Shown here: positions 58,485 through 64,000 of the stretch, piece by piece
How positions within the stretch are numbered: position 1 is the stretch's first letter
Layout of the letters: every line of letters begins with the position of its first letter
Source: Nonomuraea africana
GTDB taxonomy: Bacteria; Actinomycetota; Actinomycetes; Streptosporangiales; Streptosporangiaceae
Assembly (NCBI RefSeq): GCF_014873535.1
Contig: NZ_JADBEF010000001.1
Coordinates: forward strand, 4,340,001 to 4,404,000
Direction: 5' to 3'
Length of the DNA stretch: 64,000 nucleotides
Notes under the pieces: model-generated
What the model was told of the DNA's origin: nothing
Database searches by the model: none
The model's input: only the letters and a program-made list of their open reading frames with translations
Position numbers and translations under genes: made by a program

Positions 58485-59926
58485 TTGGTGGCCCTCCCAA
58501 GGACCAACTCGGCCGTGCGCTGCAGATTCATCGCGCGCGGGCCCTTCACCAGCAGCACGTCACCGGGCCTCAGCCAGGCGGCCACCTGCGCCGCCGCGGC
58601 CTCGGCGTCGGCCACGTGCACGATCGGCGGCGCCTCCTTGTAGTACGGCGCGCCGCCGGCGCCCACGCCCTCCACGACCGCCTGCTCGGCCGCTTCGACG
58701 GCGGCGAAGGCCCCGCGCAGCACCGGCTCGGCGTCGGGGCCCGCGACCACGAGCCCGCTCAGCCCGGAGGCGCCCGCCAGGCGGCCGACGCCCTCGTTGA
58801 GATGCTCGCTCTCGTCGCCGAGCTCGCGCACCGCGGCGATGACGGCGAAGCGGCGGCGGTCCTTGCCGAGCACGCCGAGCGTGCGGAAGGCGGACCGCAT
58901 CGAGTCGGGGTTGGCGTTGTAGGCGTCGTTGATGACGGTGACCCCGTCGGGGCGCTCGGTGACCTCCATGCGCCACCTGCTGCGCGGCTCGGCCTCTGAC
59001 AGCTCGTCGGCGATGGTCGCCACGGGCAGACCGAGCTCGTAGGCGGCGGCCGCGGCGGCGAGCGCGTTCTCCACGGCGTGCTCGCCGTACAGCCTGAGCG
59101 CGACGTGCGCGGCGCCCGAAGGGGTGCGCAGCGTGAAGGAGGCGCGCCCCCGCTCGTCGACGACGATGTCCTCGGCCCGGACGGCGGCGTCCTCGCTCCT
59201 GCCGAAGTAGGTGACCCGCGCCTTGGAGCGGGAGGCCATCTGGCGCACCAGCGGGTCGTCGGCGTTGAGCACCGCCACCCCGTCGGACGGCAGCGCCTCG
59301 ACCAGCTCGCCCTTGGCCTGCGCGATGGCCTCCTTGCCGCCGAACACGCCGATGTGCGCGGTGCCGACGTTGAGCACCACGCCGATGCGCGGCGGCGCGA
59401 CGCGCGCCAGGTGCGCGATGTCGCCCGCGTAGCGCGCGCTCAGCTCGAGCACCAGGAACCTGGTCTCGTGGTCGGCCTTCATCACGGTGAGCGGATGGCC
59501 GATCTCGTTGTTGAGCGAGCCGACCGGCGCGATGCTGGGACCCATCCGCGCGGTCAGCCTGGCCAGCAGGTCCTTGGTGGTCGTCTTGCCGGCCGAACCC
59601 GTGATGCCGACCACGGTGGCGTTCGGGAGCGCGGCCGCCACGGCCGTGCCGAGCGCGGCCAGCGCGGCGAAGATGTCGGTCACGATCACCGCGGGCGCCG
59701 CGACCGGCCTGGTGGCCAGCACCGCCACGGCGCCCGCCTCGATCGCCTGGGCGGCGTAGTCGTGACCGTCGACGCGAGCGCCCTTGATCGCCACGAACAG
59801 GGATCCCGGCTCGACCTCCCGCGAGTCGATCACGACGGGACCGCGCACCACGGCGCGGGGGTCGGCCATGCCCGACAGGGCGCCGGAAGTGATGTCGGCG
59901 ATCCTGGCCAGCGGCAACGGGATCAT
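58481..59926 (-). CDS. murF: UDP-MurNAc-tripeptide-D-Ala-D-Ala ligase
   Basis: 481-aa Mur ligase. The ATP loop is GITGSAGKTTTKDLLA; SLNNEIGHPLTV, NVGTAHIGVFG and NDAYNANPDSMRSAF are family blocks. It adds D-Ala-D-Ala to complete the pentapeptide. ATG overlaps the murE stop (ATGA). Confidence 0.96.
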   Translation of the reverse strand: MIPLPLARIADITSGALSGMADPRAVVRGPVVIDSREVEPGSLFVAIKGARVDGHDYAAQAIEAGAVAVLATRPVAAPAVIVTDIFAALAALGTAVAAALPNATVVGITGSAGKTTTKDLLARLTARMGPSIAPVGSLNNEIGHPLTVMKADHETRFLVLELSARYAGDIAHLARVAPPRIGVVLNVGTAHIGVFGGKEAIAQAKGELVEALPSDGVAVLNADDPLVRQMASRSKARVTYFGRSEDAAVRAEDIVVDERGRASFTLRTPSGAAHVALRLYGEHAVENALAAAAAAYELGLPVATIADELSEAEPRSRWRMEVTERPDGVTVINDAYNANPDSMRSAFRTLGVLGKDRRRFAVIAAVRELGDESEHLNEGVGRLAGASGLSGLVVAGPDAEPVLRGAFAAVEAAEQAVVEGVGAGGAPYYKEAPPIVHVADAEAAAAQVAAWLRPGDVLLVKGPRAMNLQRTAELVLGRATK

Positions 59927-61473
59927 AGGTTCTTCCTGCTTTCCTTGCGTGCGTCGATCGCCCCGGCGACGACGGCCCTGTCGTCGAAGGGGATCACCTC
60001 ACCTGAGATGTACTGGCCCTGCTCATGGCCCTTGCCCGCCACGACGACCACGTCGCCGCGCTGGGCGGTGCCGATCGCCAGGCCGATCGCCGCGGCCCTG
60101 TCGGGCTCGACGATCACGTGGGCGCGCGTGCCGGGCGGCACCCGCAGCGCTCCGTCCATCATCGCGGCCAGGATCGCCAGCGGGTCTTCCGAACGCGGGT
60201 TGTCGCTGGTGAAAATCGCCACATCGGCCAGCCTCGCGGCAGCCTCGCCCATGAGCGGGCGCTTGCCCTTGTCGCGGTCGCCGCCGCAGCCGAGCACGAT
60301 GGTCAGCCGGCCCGCGGTGATGGCGCGCAGCGACTCGAGCACGGACTCGACGGCGCCCGGTTTGTGAGAATAGTCGACCACGGCCTGGAACTCGGCGTCG
60401 GCGGCGGTGATGCGCTGCATCCGGCCGGGCACGCCGGTCATCGAACCCACCCCGTGGACGGCGGCGCGCAGCGGCACCCCCGCCTCGACCAGCGTGACGA
60501 TCGCGCCGAGCGCGTTGGCGACGTTGAACGGTCCGGGCAGGGAGATCGCCACGTCGTCCTCGACGCCGCCGGGGCCGACCACCCTGAAGGCGCTCCCGTC
60601 GGCGCCGAGCCTGACGTCGAGCGCGCGCCAGTCGGCCTCGGGATCGCCCGCGGCGGAGAACGTGGTCATCGGGATCGCGGCGAGTTTCAGCAGCTCACGG
60701 CCGTGGCGGTCGTCGAGGTTGGTCACGCCCGTCCTGCTGAACTCGGGCTGGAACAGCTTCACCTTGGTGGCGAAGTAGTCGTCGAGGTCCTTGTGGAAGT
60801 CGAGGTGGTCCTGGGAGAGGTTGGTGAACAGGGCCACGTCGAAGAAGACGCCGTCGACCCTGCCGAGCGCCAGCGCGTGGCTGGAGACCTCCATGGCCGC
60901 GGCGGTGACGCCGCGCTCGCGCATGAGGGCGAACAGGCCGTGCAGGTCGGTGGCCTCGGGCGTGGTCAGCTTGGGTTCGATGACCAGGTCGGCCGCGTGG
61001 ACCTCGACGCCGCCGACGAGGCCCGTGGTGTGGCCCGCGGCGCGCAGCCCGGCCTCCAGCAGGAACGTGATGGTCGACTTGCCGCTGGTGCCCGTGACGC
61101 CGAGGACGGAGATGTCGTGGGCGGGCTGGCCGTACACCCAGGAGGAGATCTGGCCGAGCACGCGGCGGGGGTCGCCGAGGACGAGGACGGGCAGGCCCGT
61201 GGCGGCCGCGGCGTCGCGGCCGGCCGGGTCGGTCAGGATCGCCACCGCGCCGCTCGCCATCGCCTGCGCGGAGAAGTCGGCGCCGTGGGCGCTGTTGCCG
61301 GGCAGCGCCACGTAGAGGTCGCCGGGGACGACCTGGCGCGAGTCGATCGTGACGCCGGTGACGGCGGCCAGCGGTGAACGTGAGCTGCCTGACGGGGCGT
61401 CAAGCATGGCCGCCAGCCCGCTCAGTGGCCGGGGCGGGCTGGTCTTGGGGCGCATAGACGACGGGGGACGCAC
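59923..61473 (-). CDS. murE: UDP-MurNAc-dipeptide:meso-diaminopimelate ligase
   Basis: 516-aa Mur ligase. The ATP loop is GVTGTSGKSTITFLLE; TTPEATDLH, NLSQDHLDFHKDLDDYF and VDYSHKPGAVESVL follow. FTSDNPRSEDP contains the DNPR motif of meso-diaminopimelate-adding enzymes, so the wall should contain meso-DAP. GTG 61473 is chosen over ATG 61455: TACGCT lies six bases before it and GGGAGGG twelve bases before. Confidence 0.95.
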   Translation of the reverse strand: MRPPSSMRPKTSPPRPLSGLAAMLDAPSGSSRSPLAAVTGVTIDSRQVVPGDLYVALPGNSAHGADFSAQAMASGAVAILTDPAGRDAAAATGLPVLVLGDPRRVLGQISSWVYGQPAHDISVLGVTGTSGKSTITFLLEAGLRAAGHTTGLVGGVEVHAADLVIEPKLTTPEATDLHGLFALMRERGVTAAAMEVSSHALALGRVDGVFFDVALFTNLSQDHLDFHKDLDDYFATKVKLFQPEFSRTGVTNLDDRHGRELLKLAAIPMTTFSAAGDPEADWRALDVRLGADGSAFRVVGPGGVEDDVAISLPGPFNVANALGAIVTLVEAGVPLRAAVHGVGSMTGVPGRMQRITAADAEFQAVVDYSHKPGAVESVLESLRAITAGRLTIVLGCGGDRDKGKRPLMGEAAARLADVAIFTSDNPRSEDPLAILAAMMDGALRVPPGTRAHVIVEPDRAAAIGLAIGTAQRGDVVVVAGKGHEQGQYISGEVIPFDDRAVVAGAIDARKESRKNL

Positions 61474-61479
61474 GGCGAG

Positions 61480-61485
61480 AGCGTA
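61480..61485 (-). promoter_or_regulatory. Possible internal -10 element before murE
   Basis: On the minus strand TACGCT is followed by six bases and the murE GTG, in the only 22-bp gap between ftsI and murE. It could give a leaderless murE transcript within the division cluster. No -35 is evident. Confidence 0.4.
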
Positions 61486-61495
61486 CCCTCCCTGT

Positions 61496-63748
61496 TCATT
61501 GTCCGGCGCCGATCCGCGCGGGTGACGCGGACGGGCCTGTGGGCGGAATCTTCCTGCTCTTGATGGCGAACGTCATCACGTCCTTGAACACAGGGGCCGC
61601 GATGTGCCCGCCGTAGATGTCCTTGGCCGGCTTCTGCACCACCGCGAGCACCACGAGCTCGGGCTTGTCCGCGGGGGCGAAACCAACGAAAGAGGCGGTG
61701 TAGCCGTTGTAGCGGCCCAATTGCTGATCGTATCGGTTCGCGGTGCCTGTCTTGCCCGCCACCCGGTATCCGGGGATGGCGGCAAGGGTACCGGTGCCCT
61801 CCGCGCTGACCGCGCCCTCGAGCATGGACGCGATCTCGCCTGCCGTGGCCTGGCTGACCACCCTGGTCTGCTTACCCGGGCGGGAGGGGACGAACCTGCC
61901 GTTCGGGCCGGTCGTGCCCGCCACGATCTGCGGCTGGATCCTGACCCCGCCGTTGGCGATGGTCTGGTAGACGCTCGCGGTCTGCAGCGCGGTCACCGAC
62001 ACGCCCTGCCCGTAGGCCACCGTGCAGCGCTGGGTGCCCGACCAGCTCGTGTGGTTCGGCAGCAGGCCCGCCTCCTCGCCCGGCAGGCCGAGGCCGGGCC
62101 GCGAGCCGAAGCCGAAGTTCCTCAGCATCGTGTACAGCCCCTGGTCACCTACCCGGCGCGCGGCGTGGATGGTGCCGACGTTGCTGGAGGTCTCGACGAT
62201 CTCCTTGAACGTCATGACTTTCGTCGGGTGCGGATGGGAGTCCTTCAGCGTCTGGTCGGCGCACCTGATGTGGTCGGCCACCCTGAAGGTCGTCTGGGGC
62301 GTGACGGCTCTCGCCTCGATCGCGGCGGCCGCGGTGATGACCTTGTTGGTGCTGCCCGGCTCGAAGACCTCCGACACCGCGCGGTTGACGTAGGAGGTGT
62401 CGCCCGCCTTCTGCCAGTTGTTCAGGTCGAGCTCGGGGGCGTTGGCCATGGCGATGATCTGGGCGGTCTTGACGTCCATCACGATCACCGTGCCGCTGAG
62501 GGCGCCGCTGGCGGCGACCTGCGCGGTGATGGCCTTCTGGGCGGCCCACTGGACGTCGCGGTCGATGGTCAGCCGCACGTCGCTGCCCTCGACCGGGGCC
62601 TGGCGCTGGCTGCGGGTCATCGGGATGCGCTGGCCGTCGCGGCCCTGCTCCACGCTCTGCTTGCCGTCGCGGCCCGCCAGCACGGAGTTGCGCATCTGCT
62701 CGACGCCCTCGAGGCCGGTGCCGTCGTTGCCGACGAAGCCGATCAGCGTGCCGGCCAGGTCGCCCGCGGGATAGGTCCTGCGGTAGGTCTTCTTGGTGGT
62801 GACCGCGGGCAGCTCCTGCTCCAGCAGCCGGTCGGCGACGACGGGGTCGACGTCGCGGGCGATCAGCTCGTACCGCGAGGTGACCCTGGCCAGCTTCGCG
62901 GTGACCTCGGCGGGAAGCTTGTTCAGCTCCTTGGCCAGCACGGCGGCCACGTGGGCGCGCCGGGCGGCGGGCACCTTGCTCGGGTCGATCGCGACCTCGC
63001 GCGCCTCGATCGTGACGGCCAGCTCGTGCCCGTTGACGTCGGTGATCGAGCCGCGCTTGGCCTGGATGGTCTCGCTGATCACCCGCTGGTCGGCCGCCTT
63101 GGCCTGGTAGATCTTGGAGTCGAGGCCCTGCAGCTGGATGAGCCGCCCGGCGAAGATCGACAGGATGAAGGTCATGCCGATCAGGCCGATGTTGATCCGC
63201 CTGCGCGGGTTGCCCAGGCGCAGTACCAGCGGGGGGCGGGGCGGCGGCGGCGGCCTGCGCCCCTGCCGGCGGGAGTCGGCCCTGGGCGGGCCCTGGGGCG
63301 GACCCTGCGGGGGCCGCGGCCCGCGCCGCTGTGCGCCGGCCCGCGGCTGGGGCACGGTGTCCTCGGCACGGGCGCGCCTGCTCTCCTGCGCCGCGGCCCC
63401 GGTGAGACCCCTCGGCAGGTCGAAGGGATCGTCCCCGCGGGCCTGACGGCCCTTGCGGCGCTCGGTGTCGTCCTGGCGGGGACGGCCGGCGTCGTCAGGA
63501 CGGTCGCGGCGGCCGGCGTCGTCCGGCCGGCTCCGGCGGTCGGCGTCGTCGGGTCTGGGGCGACGGTCGGTGTCGTCGGGTCTGTTGCGGCGGGGTGGAT
63601 CGTCGGGCGAGGGACGGCCCGCCCCGCCCTGCCGTCCCGACCGTCCGGGACCTCCGGGCGTACGACGAACGGCGCCGGGCCCTCCCTGAGAGCCGGCGCC
63701 GGAACCGCCACGACCGGGACCCTGCCCCCGGCCGCCTGTCTCCCTCAC
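61496..63748 (-). CDS. ftsI: Septal transpeptidase FtsI (PBP3) with repeat-rich N-terminal extension
   Basis: 750-aa class B penicillin-binding protein. The first ~170 residues are a Gly/Arg/Pro-rich cytosolic extension with about five tandem RPDDADRRS-like nonapeptides. A membrane helix (about 190-210) leads to the dimerisation domain (RGSITDVNGHELAVT) and transpeptidase: FEPGSTNKV with the active Ser near 464, TSSNVG as SxN, AGKTGTANR near 664. It partners FtsW. Typical FtsI has a much shorter cytosolic tail. GTG 63748 overlaps the ftsL stop. Confidence 0.94.
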   Translation of the reverse strand: MRETGGRGQGPGRGGSGAGSQGGPGAVRRTPGGPGRSGRQGGAGRPSPDDPPRRNRPDDTDRRPRPDDADRRSRPDDAGRRDRPDDAGRPRQDDTERRKGRQARGDDPFDLPRGLTGAAAQESRRARAEDTVPQPRAGAQRRGPRPPQGPPQGPPRADSRRQGRRPPPPPRPPLVLRLGNPRRRINIGLIGMTFILSIFAGRLIQLQGLDSKIYQAKAADQRVISETIQAKRGSITDVNGHELAVTIEAREVAIDPSKVPAARRAHVAAVLAKELNKLPAEVTAKLARVTSRYELIARDVDPVVADRLLEQELPAVTTKKTYRRTYPAGDLAGTLIGFVGNDGTGLEGVEQMRNSVLAGRDGKQSVEQGRDGQRIPMTRSQRQAPVEGSDVRLTIDRDVQWAAQKAITAQVAASGALSGTVIVMDVKTAQIIAMANAPELDLNNWQKAGDTSYVNRAVSEVFEPGSTNKVITAAAAIEARAVTPQTTFRVADHIRCADQTLKDSHPHPTKVMTFKEIVETSSNVGTIHAARRVGDQGLYTMLRNFGFGSRPGLGLPGEEAGLLPNHTSWSGTQRCTVAYGQGVSVTALQTASVYQTIANGGVRIQPQIVAGTTGPNGRFVPSRPGKQTRVVSQATAGEIASMLEGAVSAEGTGTLAAIPGYRVAGKTGTANRYDQQLGRYNGYTASFVGFAPADKPELVVLAVVQKPAKDIYGGHIAAPVFKDVMTFAIKSRKIPPTGPSASPARIGAGQ

Positions 63749-64000
63749 CTGTTCGCGCCTACCTCGATCGAGTTGGCCGTCGGGTCCCACGCCTGGCCCT
63801 GCTTCTCCGCCTTGTCGGCCAGGGCGCCCGGCTGCTCCTCGCGGATGATCTGCTGCTCGAGGCTGCTGCTCTCGCGCTGCAGCTGGGCGATCTCGTCGCG
63901 CAGCGTGCTCTGGGTGAAGGAGTCGCGGTTGAGCACGGTGTTGAGCAGGAGCAGGCTGATCAGGCCACCGCAGAGCAGCCCGACGACGAGCAGCACGAAG
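63745..64000 (-). CDS. ftsL: FtsL-like division protein (3' part)
   Basis: The last 84 codons are visible; the start lies beyond the right edge. A membrane helix (VVGLLCGGLISLLLLNTVLN) is followed by a coiled coil (LRDEIAQLQRESSSLEQQII) and a short tail. Size, topology and position just before ftsI fit FtsL, which with FtsB/DivIC activates FtsW-FtsI. Confidence 0.85.
   Translation of the reverse strand, partial: FVLLVVGLLCGGLISLLLLNTVLNRDSFTQSTLRDEIAQLQRESSSLEQQIIREEQPGALADKAEKQGQAWDPTANSIEVGANR

Noticed and set aside
1..64000. CRISPR arrays, tRNA genes, insertion sequences, prophage
   Set aside because: The repeats seen are too few and too irregular for CRISPR; no cloverleaf, transposase or phage gene was recognised by eye.

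Overview
The window is about 70% GC by eye and uses GTG, TTG and ATG starts, often in 4-base NTGA stop/start overlaps. This, the gene families and the gene order point to an actinobacterium, most likely Streptosporangiales (Nonomuraea/Streptosporangium-like; the genus is a guess). Supporting traits are a bifunctional PriA instead of separate hisA and trpF, DivIVA and SepF growth genes, a T-box before a type-2 ileS, PknB-type kinases, a MurA with Asp at the fosfomycin-target position, and many leaderless promoters (TANNNT 6-8 bases before the start codon).

Left third, amino-acid biosynthesis. On the minus strand lie trpC-trpB-trpA with small membrane genes (TIGR02234 type, HGxxPAAW, DUF4190, DUF2752) and hisI. 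trpE, often found between hisI and the TIGR02234 gene, is absent. A heterodimeric ABC exporter and a gene remnant sit upstream of hisI. The main his operon (hisD-hisC-hisB-small membrane ORF-hisH-membrane ORF-priA-ridA-hisF, 12.1-18.2 kb) is separated from hisI by a TIGR03085 gene, a 53-aa membrane peptide gene and a glutamine-synthetase-like ligase on the plus strand. The window opens with the 5' part of a sugar-ABC solute-binding lipoprotein gene.

Middle. An MFS transporter and an amidohydrolase form a plus-strand operon behind a cluster of TTCGTCC repeats. Next come ybaK with a duplicated start region, a decayed tandem-repeat stretch, an amidase, a DUF2567 gene, murA, a class A penicillin-binding protein and dnaE. 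At 31.2-32.2 kb a minus-strand gene joins a truncated DAHP-synthase-like domain, which lacks the catalytic residues, to a chorismate mutase. It is preceded by an 18-codon leader ORF with Tyr and Phe codons and a strong intrinsic terminator, which looks like an attenuator. Divergent from it run two tandem receptor Ser/Thr kinases with related extracellular domains, a translationally coupled AraC regulator, azlCD and a third kinase.

Right third, cell envelope and division. Minus-strand rluD, lspA and a DksA/TraR gene are followed by a T-box and ileS on the plus strand. An 805-aa membrane protein with two zinc-ligand-like motifs bracketing a huge Ser/Pro/Ala-rich region comes next. The growth and division block then runs to the right edge on the minus strand: divIVA, yggT, sepF, yggS, ftsZ, ftsQ, murC, murG, ftsW, murD, mraY, murF, murE, ftsI, ftsL. 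The pgeF/ylmD gene usually found between ftsZ and yggS is missing. Most mur/fts genes overlap by 4 bases, so coupled translation is likely. No tRNA, rRNA, insertion sequence, prophage or CRISPR array was recognised.
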